From Bacillus pumilus (GTDB lineage Bacteria; Bacillota; Bacilli; Bacillales; Bacillaceae): a DNA stretch of 64,000 nt. The notes beneath the pieces are model-generated. The model did not search any database, was not told the DNA's origin, and saw only the letters and a list, made by a program, of their open reading frames with translations. How positions within the stretch are numbered: position 1 is the stretch's first letter; each line of letters starts with the position of its first letter. The DNA is taken from positions 1,178,001-1,242,000 of the forward strand of contig NZ_CP027116.1 in the NCBI RefSeq assembly GCF_003431975.1. Reading direction: 5' to 3'. This document shows, in pieces, positions 54,528 to 63,276 of the stretch. The translations under genes were made by a program, and so were the position numbers.

Positions 54528-56816
54528 TGTGAATAATTCTCGATTTTTCTTTAGAAGAGGATATAAAAAACGCGAGCGGTGAGCGGTTTTTCCTCTTCTA
54601 AATGATGGCACAGAGAGATAAAGAGATTGTTCAGCTCTTGTCATGGCCACGTATAATAGACGACGTTCTTCTTCCAAGGCTTCTTCATCACCATTTCTGA
54701 GTTCATCGAGTGAGAAATCATGAGGCAATGCTCCGTCGACCACGCAAGTAATGTACACAGTTTGAAATTCCAGTCCCTTTGCACGGTGAATCGTCATGAG
54801 CTGAACACCTGGTTCGTCTGTTTTTTCCTTTTCAGCAGATTTCATATGTTCGGCATGTGCGAGAAAGGCTTCAATTGTTTCAAAGCGTTTGGCGGCTGTT
54901 TTCACATCACGTACATCATCCGCCCCTTTTTCAAGTACATTCGTATCGTTCACTCGTTTTTTTAAGTAATCACCAAGTCCCATCTTTTGTTCAATAAATG
55001 CCACAGCGTCAGACGGCTTTAACGTTCGCAGCGTGCGGAACAGAGGGACAATTGATTGCAGCTTTTTCCGTTGAAACGGCTGAATGTCTGTTAATTTTCC
55101 GAGCGCGTCTACCATTGAACAATCTTCCGTGATGGTTAGTGCCTTCATCGTATTCAAGGTCTGCTGCTTTAAAAAGAAAACCGGTAGCAGCTGTTTAATG
55201 GCAGCTACATCATCAGCATCCTGACTCAAAGAGAGAAAGGCGAGAAGAACCCGAACTATTCGTCTGCTGTAGAAGGCTTTGACACCAGCATCCGTCTCAT
55301 AAGGAATCGCGGATTGATGCAGACGCTCATAAATCGCACGGCCTCCCGTATTCGTTCGAAATAGCACGCAAATATCATTCGGCTTTGCGCCGTTTTGAAT
55401 TTTCTCCTGAATATCTGCCACGATCATGGTCGCTTCCTCTTCCTCGTCATATGGATAAAAGAGCGTGGGAGGGATTTTCTCCGCACGCACAGCTTTTAAC
55501 GTTTTCTCATAACGATGCTGATTTTTCTTAATAATAGCATCTGCACTTGCGACAATCGTATGATGCGACCGGTAATTCGCATGTAAATGGACGATCTGAG
55601 CCGAAGGGTAGTCCCGTTTGAATTCAAGAATAAAAGCAGGGTTACTGCCTCTAAAGGCATAAATGGCTTGATCATCATCACCGACACAAAATAGCTGCTC
55701 GGATTCTCCAGCTAACAGCTGAATCAATTGATATTGAACTGGATTAATATCCTGAAATTCATCGACCAAAATATACTTGAATCGTTCTTGATATCGTTTT
55801 AGCAGTTCAGGCTGTTCTGTTAGCATGTGTAAGCAAGCAATCGCCATGTCATCAAAGTCAAATTGCTGATTGTCTCGTTTTTGCTGTTCATATGATTGAT
55901 AGATCGTCCACATGTGCTTTTCCTTTTCCTCTTTCAAATCAGGAAATTCATCTGGTAAAAAAGCATTTTTCCAATAGCCGATCGATTGCAGCACTTGATC
56001 GGTAGGATAGTCTTTCTCATCAAGCCCTTCATTCATGATGGCTTTTCGAATGTACTGTTCCTTTTGCCAGTCAAACTTAATGAGGTGCTGGCCATTCCAT
56101 TTGTTAGCGTCATCGTGAAGCAGCATTTTATAAAACAGACTATGGAAGGTGCCTGTCACCACTTGGCTTGCTTGTGATGGATGAAGCTGGTATTGATGAC
56201 GCAGTCTTTCTTTCATTTCACTGCTGGCTTTTGTGGTAAAAGTCACGAGTAAGATATGATGCGCAGGAATGTGATGATGTGACATGAGATAAGCTGCTCT
56301 TGCCGTCAGGACTCTTGTTTTTCCGCTGCCAGCGCCAGCCAGCACAAGCATCGGACCGTCTTTATGTGTGACAGCTTGAAGCTGCGGCGTGCTAAAGGTG
56401 ATATGTGGAAAAAGATCGATGGTATGTGCTTGTTCATTCTCTTCTAAATGTAACGCATCGCTAAATTGAATCGACTTTGGTTCCTGCCAGTCATACGATT
56501 CATTCGTTTGCGAGATGATTTGTTTGCCTGTTGGAAAACGGAAGCCCCCAAGTTCTTTATAAGAAGCTTGTTCCTCTTGCTCTGCGTTTTTTTTCTGCTC
56601 TTCTTGTTCTTCTGTTTGTTCACACATCTCTTGCTGAGACATATGTTTATGAATAAAGGCAGGTTCTTCGTGTATATTTAATCTAAAAAAGACCGGTTGT
56701 CCGCAATATGGACAGGACAAGTGCCCTTTTTTTCCCTCGTCATGGAGGAATTGATAATGTTCTCTCGAATATGTATGTAATGAGATCGTTCGATCATGTC
56801 GTCGTGCGCATTTCAA
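54504..56816 (-). CDS. yjcD: YjcD, UvrD/PcrA-like superfamily 1 DNA helicase with N-terminal zinc ribbon
   Basis: This DNA helicase has 770 residues. The N-terminal ~60 form a CoiA-like zinc module (LSCPYCGQPVFFRLN then HKHMSQQEMC). After a Glu/Gln-rich linker the motor has Walker A GAGSGKTRVLTARA near 170, motif Ia LLVTFTTKASSEMKER, motif II LVDEFQDINPVQYQ, QAIYAFRGSNP, and motif VI LLYVAMTRAEQSLYLS. The start is TTG 56816, behind TTGGAGG. A role in repair or recombination is inferred from the family only. Confidence 0.92.
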   Translation of the reverse strand: MKCARRHDRTISLHTYSREHYQFLHDEGKKGHLSCPYCGQPVFFRLNIHEEPAFIHKHMSQQEMCEQTEEQEEQKKNAEQEEQASYKELGGFRFPTGKQIISQTNESYDWQEPKSIQFSDALHLEENEQAHTIDLFPHITFSTPQLQAVTHKDGPMLVLAGAGSGKTRVLTARAAYLMSHHHIPAHHILLVTFTTKASSEMKERLRHQYQLHPSQASQVVTGTFHSLFYKMLLHDDANKWNGQHLIKFDWQKEQYIRKAIMNEGLDEKDYPTDQVLQSIGYWKNAFLPDEFPDLKEEKEKHMWTIYQSYEQQKRDNQQFDFDDMAIACLHMLTEQPELLKRYQERFKYILVDEFQDINPVQYQLIQLLAGESEQLFCVGDDDQAIYAFRGSNPAFILEFKRDYPSAQIVHLHANYRSHHTIVASADAIIKKNQHRYEKTLKAVRAEKIPPTLFYPYDEEEEATMIVADIQEKIQNGAKPNDICVLFRTNTGGRAIYERLHQSAIPYETDAGVKAFYSRRIVRVLLAFLSLSQDADDVAAIKQLLPVFFLKQQTLNTMKALTITEDCSMVDALGKLTDIQPFQRKKLQSIVPLFRTLRTLKPSDAVAFIEQKMGLGDYLKKRVNDTNVLEKGADDVRDVKTAAKRFETIEAFLAHAEHMKSAEKEKTDEPGVQLMTIHRAKGLEFQTVYITCVVDGALPHDFSLDELRNGDEEALEEERRLLYVAMTRAEQSLYLSVPSFRRGKTAHRSRFLYPLLKKNRELFTQKQQAPL

Positions 56817-56943
56817 AGCTAGTCCTCCAATAGTCAATCAATCTTAAAAAGAAACACATCTAATCATATCAAATGAGACGTGTTTCAAACAGTCATAATT
56901 AGGGAATAGTAGAGTAGAAGAGAAGCAAAAGGAGGCGTTCTTG

Positions 56944-57201
56944 ATGGGATATATAGCCCCGATTCAGCCGGATCTGTATTTTCAATATATCAATCGTCCT
57001 GCTCCTCAGGATAAAGAAGACTACGCGAAAGTGACAAAGGTGACTCCAACTTTTCATGACAAGGTATACAGAGAGCTGGAGAAAAAAGAGGACTTAGTGA
57101 CAGAGGCAGAAACGAAAGTACAGCAAAAAAAGCGGGAACGCTTTGTACGAGATATGTTTATGGAGGAAGGCAAAGGCATTCATATTAATGCGTATATATA
57201 A
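56944..57201 (+). CDS. Small protein of unknown function downstream of yjcD promoter
   Basis: The 85-residue protein starts MGYIAPIQPDLYFQYINRPA. It is rich in Lys and Glu with KVYRELEKKEDLV and KKRERFVRDMFMEEGKG, so it is helical and soluble. AAAGGAGG is seven bases from ATG 56944 (TTG 56941 is too close). It diverges from yjcD and ends before the yjcF terminator. I do not recognise a named family with certainty. Confidence 0.78.
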   Translation: MGYIAPIQPDLYFQYINRPAPQDKEDYAKVTKVTPTFHDKVYRELEKKEDLVTEAETKVQQKKRERFVRDMFMEEGKGIHINAYI

Positions 57202-57237
57202 ATGATTGCGCTTACTTCCTTTGACGAACGATGATGA

Positions 57238-57282
57238 AGAAAGAAAAGCCAGGGCATCATGGATGCTCTGGCTTTCTTTTGG
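57238..57282 (-). terminator. Bidirectional terminator between the 56944 gene and yjcF
   Basis: AAAGAAAAGCCAG...GCATC and GATGC...CTGGCTTTCTTTT form a long stem around ATG. Confidence 0.85.
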
Positions 57283-57717
57283 TCAAACAGACAGCGTTTT
57301 TCTCATTTTGACATGTGTGATTCCTGCTTCTTCAAACGGTTCAGATACGGCTTTGTAGCCTTTCTTTTCGTAGAAAGGAAGGGCTTGGACTTGTGCGTGC
57401 ATAACCGCTTCCTTCGCTCCGTTTACAATGGCTTCAGCTTCCAGCGCTTCTAATAGCTTGTGCCCAAGGCCGAAAGAACGCGCCTCTTTTAACACACAAA
57501 TTCGTTCTAGCTTTGCCTTCGGTCCTTCAATGATCCGCAATCTAGCAGCTGCCTGAGGCTTCATTTCATCATTATAAATGACAAAATGAATGGCCTCGTC
57601 TTCTAGTTCATCTATTTCAATCTCTAACGGGACTTCTTGTTCTTTGACGAACACTTCTTTTCGAACGTAATATGCATCTTCTCGTTGTGTTTGTGCTGTT
57701 GCGATAACTGTTTTCAA
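57283..57717 (-). CDS. yjcF: YjcF, GNAT-family acetyltransferase
   Basis: This putative N-acetyltransferase has 144 residues. It starts MKTVIATAQTQREDAYYVRK and has the acetyl-CoA motif RICVLKEARSFGLGHKLLEALE near residue 75. Conserved AVMHAQVQALPFYEKKGY follows. The substrate is unknown. It is the last of yjcH-yjcG-yjcF on the minus strand, six bases after yjcG. Confidence 0.92.
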   Translation of the reverse strand: MKTVIATAQTQREDAYYVRKEVFVKEQEVPLEIEIDELEDEAIHFVIYNDEMKPQAAARLRIIEGPKAKLERICVLKEARSFGLGHKLLEALEAEAIVNGAKEAVMHAQVQALPFYEKKGYKAVSEPFEEAGITHVKMRKTLSV

Positions 57718-57723
57718 ATGTCC

Positions 57724-58239
57724 TTAACCCTCTTCTCCTAAAATAAATGTTTCATAGACGGTCCAAGATCCGTTCTCTAATTGATATAAAAGGTGGAAGC
57801 GATCCACGGTTTCTTCATGGTCAATCTTTCTCAGCTTTAATGTGCCAAGTACGTCCGAATGCTCATCATCTGATAATTTTTGAGCCACTGTCACATGTGG
57901 AACAAAGGCATATTCGGGTGTACCAGCAAGTGGGTCTGTATACAATTTTTCATTAAGTGCTGTTATTTCCTCGTTCGGTTCTACTTTCATATAAATAACA
58001 TTGTTTACAGGAGCGAATGAACTGAATTTTTTAATACGTAACGTAATAGGAGAAGCATTTTTTGCATATTCTCTTAACGTTGAGACAACCTCAGCCGCTT
58101 CTAGATCCGTTAATTCAAAAGGTGTTCTAAGTGTTAAATGAGGCGGTATGAGTGCATAGTTCGGATCATAACGCTTTCGGTAAGAGTTCGCAATATCTTG
58201 CAATTTTTTTGATGGAAATAAAACAACTCCGTATTTCAT
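57724..58239 (-). CDS. yjcG: YjcG, 2H phosphoesterase superfamily protein
   Basis: The protein of 171 residues has the two HxTx motifs of 2H phosphoesterases: HLTLRTPFE near residue 34 and [10 protein letters not shown] near residue 115. Family members cut 2',3'-cyclic phosphates or similar RNA-derived bonds; the substrate here is unknown. AGGAGGG precedes the ATG. It lies between yjcH and yjcF. Confidence 0.92.
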   Translation of the reverse strand: MKYGVVLFPSKKLQDIANSYRKRYDPNYALIPPHLTLRTPFELTDLEAAEVVSTLREYAKNASPITLRIKKFSSFAPVNNVIYMKVEPNEEITALNEKLYTDPLAGTPEYAFVPHVTVAQKLSDDEHSDVLGTLKLRKIDHEETVDRFHLLYQLENGSWTVYETFILGEEG

Positions 58240-58291
58240 CGTGTTCCCTCCTGATTAAGAAAGTATTTATTATTGTTTATTATAACAAAAT

Positions 58292-59032
58292 TCAGTTGAT
58301 TAACGAATATGGGAGCATTCTTTTTAACGAAGGCGCAATGAGCGGCTGCCAATACGTCCATTTATGATCCCCTTCGAACGTCTCAAATAAATAATCCGCG
58401 CCTGACTGTTCTAGAAGGCTTTTTAAATCTTTGTTCGGCTGGATAAAATCAAGCACTTGGCCATCTGTCGTTTTCACAGCCGTTTCTTCTAACCCGATTT
58501 GATGAATGATGGCATAATGGGAAAGGGATGTCGACTGTTTAACGGCTTCTAGAACTGACTCATCAACGTAAGGAGATTGCAAAATGAGCCCGCCAAATAA
58601 AGAAGGATAATCAATCGCTGTCATAAGAGAAATCGTAGCACCGAGCGAATCACCAATAAACGTGCGTCCCGAGCCGATTTGATAGGTTGGATAGTGCTTA
58701 TCAATATAAGGGACAAGTTCATTTGCTAAAAAGCGTTTATATGCTTCAAATTTTGTGCCATCTGGATGATACGTATTCCGTCTTTCCGTGACATTTTCAT
58801 AAGGGACACCAATGATAATCGAGCGTTCCATTTCTTTGTTTTGCATCAATTCTTCTGCCTGTCTGCCTATTTTGCCTAAGCGGAAATAATCATGACCATC
58901 TTGGGCAATGATGACATGATATGTATAAAGGGGGGAGTAATTGACTGGTAAATAGATCAAAAGGGTCATATCCGCCCCAAGTTCTTTTGACTGTAAAGTT
59001 TCTTCTTGAATAATGCCTGTTTTCTTCACCAT
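58292..59032 (-). CDS. yjcH: YjcH, putative esterase (enterochelin esterase-like, alpha/beta hydrolase)
   Basis: The 246-residue hydrolase has the nucleophile elbow G-D-S-L-G (TFIGDSLGATISLMTA) near residue 123. Residues of the oxyanion region are in YHVIIAQDGHDYFRLG, and a candidate catalytic His is in TFEGDHKWTYWQPLI near the end. This resembles the esterase-D/Fes family. The substrate is unknown. GGAGGAATGG lies upstream. It is the first gene of yjcH-yjcG-yjcF. Confidence 0.9.
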   Translation of the reverse strand: MVKKTGIIQEETLQSKELGADMTLLIYLPVNYSPLYTYHVIIAQDGHDYFRLGKIGRQAEELMQNKEMERSIIIGVPYENVTERRNTYHPDGTKFEAYKRFLANELVPYIDKHYPTYQIGSGRTFIGDSLGATISLMTAIDYPSLFGGLILQSPYVDESVLEAVKQSTSLSHYAIIHQIGLEETAVKTTDGQVLDFIQPNKDLKSLLEQSGADYLFETFEGDHKWTYWQPLIAPSLKRMLPYSLIN

Positions 59033-59254
59033 AATCCATTCCTCCAGCTAACCAATTTCATCACAAAGTGAAACGTTTCCATTCATTGTAACATGAAAAA
59101 TAGCGTTGTTCCTATATGCTAACATGCAATCCATTCAGTGAATATCGAATCTGTTATAAAATACAGAAAATTTTCATTAATCATGACATTTCCCCTTGAA
59201 AAATGAGATTTAATGGGTTACAGTATTAAGAATTAGAACAGACAGACAACACAT

Positions 59255-59376
59255 TCTTATCGTGAGAGGTGGAGGGACTGGCCCTTTGAAACCTCAGCAA
59301 CCGGTATGCATCACTTCATGTGATGTACCAAGGTGCTAAATCCAGCAAGCAGTTTTTTTGCTTGGAAGATAAGAGG
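59255..59376 (+). promoter_or_regulatory. SAM-I riboswitch (S-box)
   Basis: CTTATCGTGAGAGGTGGAGGGACTGGCCCTTTGAAACCTCAGCAACC-type core starts at 59255 (here split: GAGAGGTGGAGGGACTGG, then GAAACCTCAGCAACC), with AAGGTGCTAAATCCAGCAAG and closing GATAAGAGG at 59368-59376. The following terminator is the expression platform. SAM binding turns metI-metC off. Confidence 0.97.
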
Positions 59377-59383
59377 AAGCGAT

Positions 59384-59418
59384 TAAACCCCTTCTTCTTA
59401 TGAAGAAGGGGTTTTCTG
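59384..59418 (+). terminator. S-box terminator upstream of metI
   Basis: AAACCCCTTCTTC and GAAGAAGGGGTTTT form a perfect stem around TTAT. Confidence 0.93.
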
Positions 59419-59453
59419 TTTTGAAATCAGATTTTTACTTAGGATGGTGTCAA

Positions 59454-60572
59454 ATGACAGAACATGTGGAAACGACATTAGCGCAAATTGGAAACCGCAG
59501 CGAAGAGGCGACTGGTACTGTCAGTCCTCCCGTTTACCTTTCAACAGCATACAGACATAGAGGCATAGGGGAATCAACCGGATTTGATTACATTCGAACG
59601 AAAAATCCAACGAGACAGCTCGTAGAGGATGCGATTGCTTCACTCGAAGAAGGGACGGCCGGCTTTGCCTTCAGTTCGGGAATGGCTGCGATCCAAACGA
59701 TCATGGCGCTATTTGAAAGCGGAGATGAGCTTATCGTCTCTTCAGACCTATATGGCGGTACATACCGTTTGTTTGAAAACGAATGGAAAAAATACGGCTT
59801 ACGTTTTCTTTATGATGATTTTTCAGATGAAGACTGTTTAAGTTCTAAAATCACGCCAAACACAAAAGCAGTCTTTATTGAAACGCCAACAAATCCACTC
59901 ATGCAGGAAGCGGATATTCAAAAAATAGCGAAAATTGCAAAAGAACATGACGCTTTGGTCATTGTCGATAACACCTTTTACACACCCGTATTGCAAAAAC
60001 CGATTACGCTTGGAGCGGACATTGTCATCCATAGCGCAACCAAATATTTAGGCGGACACAATGACGTCCTTGCCGGGCTTGTGGTGACAAAAGGGGAGCA
60101 GTTGTCTGAAGAGATGTTCCAGCATCAAAACGCAATTGGAGCCGTTTTATCACCATTTGACTCATGGCTGTTAATGAGAGGGATGAAAACACTGGCTCTT
60201 AGAATGCGCCAGCACGAGGCAAATGCGAGGGAACTGGCAGAATTTTTAAAGAAACAGCCAGAAATTCAAGATGTCCTGTACCCTGGCAAGGGAGGAATGC
60301 TGTCATTCCGTGTAGCCGAAGAGGACTGGGTCAATCCATTTTTGAAACAGCTGAAAACGATTTGTTTTGCTGAAAGTCTTGGCGGAATCGAAAGCTTTAT
60401 TACGTATCCTGCGACGCAAACGCACATGGATATTCCTGAGGAAATTCGCATTGCTAACGGTGTGTGTAACAAACTGCTCCGTTTCTCCGTTGGCATTGAG
60501 CACGTAGATGACCTGAAAGCAGACCTAAAACAGGCACTATCACAAGTAAAAGAGGAGGTACACACGAAATGA
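59454..60572 (+). CDS. metI: Cystathionine gamma-synthase / O-acetylhomoserine thiolyase MetI
   Basis: MetI makes cystathionine (or homocysteine) from acylhomoserine in methionine synthesis. The PLP enzyme of 372 residues begins MTEHVETTLAQIGNRSEEAT, with YIRTKNPTRQ, SSGMAAIQTIMAL and VIVDNTFYTPVLQKP. The PLP Lys is in HSATKYLGGHND. The start at 59454 follows AGGATGG; the longer frame to 59400 enters the riboswitch terminator. It overlaps metC by four bases. Confidence 0.95.
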   Translation: MTEHVETTLAQIGNRSEEATGTVSPPVYLSTAYRHRGIGESTGFDYIRTKNPTRQLVEDAIASLEEGTAGFAFSSGMAAIQTIMALFESGDELIVSSDLYGGTYRLFENEWKKYGLRFLYDDFSDEDCLSSKITPNTKAVFIETPTNPLMQEADIQKIAKIAKEHDALVIVDNTFYTPVLQKPITLGADIVIHSATKYLGGHNDVLAGLVVTKGEQLSEEMFQHQNAIGAVLSPFDSWLLMRGMKTLALRMRQHEANARELAEFLKKQPEIQDVLYPGKGGMLSFRVAEEDWVNPFLKQLKTICFAESLGGIESFITYPATQTHMDIPEEIRIANGVCNKLLRFSVGIEHVDDLKADLKQALSQVKEEVHTK

Positions 60573-61747
60573 CTACACACGATTGGACACTCGAAACCCA
60601 ACTCGTTCATAATGCATTTAAAACAGACCGTTCAACAGGTGCAGTCAGTGTGCCCATTCAGCATGCATCCACCTTTCATCAAAGCAGCTTCGATGATTTT
60701 GGTCAATATGACTACTCAAGGTCGGGGACTCCTACACGCCAAGCGTTAGAGGATACGATTGCGGCGCTAGAAGGAGGAACAAGAGGGCTTGCTTTTGCAT
60801 CAGGCATGGCAGCCATCTCCACTGCTTTTCTCCTATTATCAAAGGGAGATCACGTCCTTGTCACACGAGATGTGTACGGCGGTACATATCGGATGATCAC
60901 CCAAGTTCTTTCGAGATTTGGGATTGAGCATACCTTTGTGGACATGACGGATTTGAATGAAGTCAAAAGAGGCATTCAATCGAATACGAAGGTCATTTAT
61001 ATGGAGACACCGTCAAATCCTACGCTAGGTATTACGGATATTGAGGGCGTCGTCCAGCTTGCAAAAGAGCATGACTGTCTGACTTTTTTAGATAATACGT
61101 TTTTAACACCTGCGCTTCAGCGTCCGCTCGACCTTGGCGTTGATATTGTCCTGCATAGCGCAACGAAATTTTTGAGCGGTCATAGTGATGTACTGTCAGG
61201 GTTAGCCGTAGTGAAAGATGAGAAACTGGGAGCGGAACTCTATTCACTGCAAAACTCCTTCGGTGCGGTCCTTGGCGTGCAGGATTGCTGGCTCGTGTTA
61301 AGAGGATTAAAAACCCTTCAAGTCAGATTAGAAAAAGCCAGCCAAACGGCATTTGAACTCGCTTCATTCCTCAAAGAACATCCTGCGGTGAAAAAAGTAT
61401 ACTATCCAGGCTTAGAGGATCATCCTGGGGCAGACATTCAGCGAAAGCAAGCGAGCGGAGCTGGAGCCGTTCTCTCATTTGAATTAGAAAACCAAGCGGC
61501 TGTCAAAGAATTAGTGGATAATGTCACATTACCTGTATTCGCCGTCAGTCTTGGCGCTGTCGAATCCATTCTGTCATACCCAGCCAAAATGTCACACGCC
61601 GCTATGCCAAAAGAAGAAAGAGAAAAAAGAGGCATCACGGACGGCCTGCTTCGATTAAGTGTAGGAGTAGAAAACGGAGAAGACCTCAAACTCGACTTCA
61701 AACAAGCACTCGATCAACTAAAGCCTGTTCTTGTCAACCAATCATAA
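60569..61747 (+). CDS. metC: Cystathionine beta-lyase MetC
   Basis: MetC splits cystathionine into homocysteine, pyruvate and ammonia. This PLP enzyme of 392 residues is a paralogue of MetI: YSRSGTPTRQALED, ASGMAAISTAFLLLSKGD and TFLDNTFLTPALQRP. The PLP Lys is in HSATKFLSGHSDV. AGAGGAGG is nine bases upstream within metI. A terminator follows, and the tRNA-Val gene comes next. Confidence 0.95.
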   Translation: MTTHDWTLETQLVHNAFKTDRSTGAVSVPIQHASTFHQSSFDDFGQYDYSRSGTPTRQALEDTIAALEGGTRGLAFASGMAAISTAFLLLSKGDHVLVTRDVYGGTYRMITQVLSRFGIEHTFVDMTDLNEVKRGIQSNTKVIYMETPSNPTLGITDIEGVVQLAKEHDCLTFLDNTFLTPALQRPLDLGVDIVLHSATKFLSGHSDVLSGLAVVKDEKLGAELYSLQNSFGAVLGVQDCWLVLRGLKTLQVRLEKASQTAFELASFLKEHPAVKKVYYPGLEDHPGADIQRKQASGAGAVLSFELENQAAVKELVDNVTLPVFAVSLGAVESILSYPAKMSHAAMPKEEREKRGITDGLLRLSVGVENGEDLKLDFKQALDQLKPVLVNQS

Positions 61748-61752
61748 AGGAA

Positions 61753-61783
61753 GAAAAAAGCCGACACAGCCGCCGGCTTTTTA
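61753..61783 (+). terminator. Terminator of metI-metC
   Basis: AAAAAGCCG and CGGCTTTTT form the outer stem, closed by an inner GC-rich part. Confidence 0.85.
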
Positions 61784-61803
61784 ACCTTTTTTGAACAAAA
61801 CCA

Positions 61804-61832
61804 TTGACGACTAATCATGATGGTTATATAAT
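61804..61832 (+). promoter_or_regulatory. Promoter of tRNA-Val
   Basis: TTGACG (61804-61809), exactly 17 bases and TATAAT (61827-61832) form a near-consensus sigma-A promoter 44 bases before the tRNA. Confidence 0.85.
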
Positions 61833-61875
61833 AGAGACTGTCAGTAACAGAAAGCCCAGAACTGATACATAACCC

Positions 61876-61948
61876 GATTCCGTAGCTCAGCTGGGAGAGC
61901 GCTACCTTGACAGGGTAGAGGTCGCTGGTTCGAGCCCAGTCGGAATCA
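61876..61948 (+). tRNA. tRNA-Val (anticodon GAC)
   Basis: The 73-base gene folds as a full cloverleaf. GATTCCG (61876-61882) pairs with CGGAATC (61941-61947), discriminator A. The D-arm is GCTCAGCTGGGAGAGC. The anticodon stem CTACC/GGTAG holds loop TTGACAG with GAC at 61909-61911. The T-loop is GGTTCGAGCC. CCA is not encoded. A terminator follows. Confidence 0.97.
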
Positions 61949-62003
61949 TATAAAACGACGTTGATGAAAAGCCATTCTTGAATTATTCAAGGATGGCTTT
62001 TGT
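61902..62003 (+). repeat. Left copy of the tRNA-Val direct repeat
   Basis: The 3' two thirds of tRNA-Val plus its terminator recur in the same orientation at 63175-63276. The tRNA part is nearly identical and the spacer and terminator are diverged. The copies are about 1.27 kb apart. Confidence 0.85.
61967..62003 (+). terminator. Terminator of tRNA-Val
   Basis: AAAAGCCATTCTTGAA pairs with TTCAAGGATGGCTTTT around TTA (one mismatch). A diverged copy lies at 63242-63276. Confidence 0.88.
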
Positions 62004-62107
62004 CTATTTAAAATGAAAAAGTTCTACAAAATACAATGGGGGGGTTTCTATGCCTTTCATTTAACAATTTTACCCTTCTACCGATAATTCTGATGAGGTG
62101 GTTAAGG

Positions 62108-62647
62108 ATGATATGGAAGATAAATAAAGCGATTCTTAGAGAAATAGATGATATAGAAAAATTTAGGGCAGAGAAATTTAATAAAAAAAATCTGCGTCGC
62201 AATCTAGTAAAGATGAATCAACGTGTCCTTGTCAAATACTTATCAGAAAATTTCCCTAAAGATGGACAAGATTATCATAAATATAAAAATAAAATACAAG
62301 TGATTGAATCATTGGATCAGAAAGATATATCAAACGCAATTGCGAGGTTGGATCGGATTAATCATGTTAATGATCAAAAAAGATATTTCTTTTTTATTGC
62401 CCCTCTTTTTGCACTTATCACAGCAGCGATTGTAGCTATTTCCACAAAAATCAACTTTCCTGCTGATTATACTAACTTAGATATCATTTTGGACATAGTT
62501 AGATGGTATAGCGTACCTCTAATTTTTCATATGATTTTATATAAGGGCGTTCTAATGGACAGTTATGACAAAGCAACAGTTAATTATTTTAAAGACTTGC
62601 TTATCGAAGCCAAAGATGAAAAAAAGAGCAGCGCTGAAGGAAGCTAA
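62108..62647 (+). CDS. Hypothetical membrane protein between tRNA-Val repeats
   Basis: The protein has 179 residues (MIWKINKAILREIDDIEKF...). The first ~95 residues are charged and helical (Lys/Asp/Asn-rich). Two hydrophobic segments follow, YFFFIAPLFALITAAIVAIS (~100-120) and WYSVPLIFHMILYKGV (~140-157), with a charged C-terminus. The ATG at 62108 is six bases after GAGGTGG; the frame is open from 62036 without a ribosome site. It is AT-rich with many AAA/AAT codons, unlike the genes to its left. No family is recognised. Confidence 0.75.
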   Translation: MIWKINKAILREIDDIEKFRAEKFNKKNLRRNLVKMNQRVLVKYLSENFPKDGQDYHKYKNKIQVIESLDQKDISNAIARLDRINHVNDQKRYFFFIAPLFALITAAIVAISTKINFPADYTNLDIILDIVRWYSVPLIFHMILYKGVLMDSYDKATVNYFKDLLIEAKDEKKSSAEGS

Positions 62648-62775
62648 ATAAAAACAAGAAACTAAGAACGTGAGTTAGACGAAGCTAAGACTATGGATCA
62701 TGATGAATTGAATGAGGATTTATTATTAACCCATGTTAACATAGAAGAAAATGGATAATGGGGGATTGTCAATAA
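62648..62775 (+). pseudogene. Possible gene remnant between the two island genes
   Basis: From 62670 to 62758 a frame reads without interruption through an acidic stretch (ELDEAKTMDHDELNEDLLL) to a TAA. It begins after a stop, has no convincing start or ribosome site, and looks like the 3' tail of a lost coding sequence. The evidence is weak. Confidence 0.3.
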
Positions 62776-63000
62776 ATGCTTAAATCAAAGTTAGTTGTTT
62801 GGACTTTTATTATTGTGACTGGATTCTATATGCTGGTGAGTATATGGAACATTGCTGTATTTCCAGATAAAACATGGACAGATTATGCAGGACAGATTTT
62901 GATTGCTGTTTTTGGAAGTATGGTGAATGGTTTAATCGCTGCATTCTTTATGTACGCAGCAGCCATGTTAGTGAAATATATTAATGGTGGTAAAGCTTAA
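62776..63000 (+). CDS. Small two-helix membrane protein
   Basis: The 74-residue protein (MLKSKLVVWTFIIVTGFYML...) has a first helix at ~5-27 and a second at ~43-68 (AVFGSMVNGLIAAFFMYAAAMLV). Positive residues at both ends suggest both termini lie inside. GGGGGATT is the possible ribosome site at a rather long 11 bases. AT-rich like its neighbour. The two-helix layout resembles small phage or toxin-like membrane proteins, but no family is recognised. Confidence 0.65.
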   Translation: MLKSKLVVWTFIIVTGFYMLVSIWNIAVFPDKTWTDYAGQILIAVFGSMVNGLIAAFFMYAAAMLVKYINGGKA

Positions 63001-63164
63001 TTTGCATACACTCATAAGTTTAAAACAGGTGTATAAAAAGGTAAAAAAGTAACGTTTTTTTCGGTTTTTAAAAAATACGAAAGAACAAAGACGATACAAA
63101 AGGGTAAAGATAGCTTATGTATCAAGTTTTATGAGTGAATAGAGGATATTGGTGATAATCACAG

Positions 63165-63223
63165 GATTCCATATAGCTACCTTGACAGGGGAGAGGTAGC
63201 TGGTTCGAACCCAGTCGGAATCA
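63165..63223 (+). pseudogene. Degenerate tRNA-Val copy lacking the D-arm
   Basis: GATTCC is followed by ATATA and then GCTACCTTGACAG, so about 14 bases including the D-arm are gone. The anticodon stem is broken by T to G (GGGGAG for GGGTAG). The T-arm and acceptor 3' half (GGTTCGAACCCAGTCGGAATCA) are intact. It cannot make a functional tRNA. Confidence 0.85.
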
Positions 63224-63276
63224 TATGAAAAGCCGTTGATACAGAGCCATTCTTGAGATAATCGAGAATGGCTTTT
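63175..63276 (+). repeat. Right copy of the tRNA-Val direct repeat
   Basis: This matches 61902-62003: anticodon region, T-arm, acceptor, then GAGCCATTCTTGAGATAA and the terminator half GAGAATGGCTTTTG. It marks the right end of the segment bounded by the repeats. Confidence 0.83.

Noticed and set aside
59400..59453. N-terminal extension of MetI by 18 residues
   Set aside because: The ATG at 59400 lies in the S-box terminator loop.
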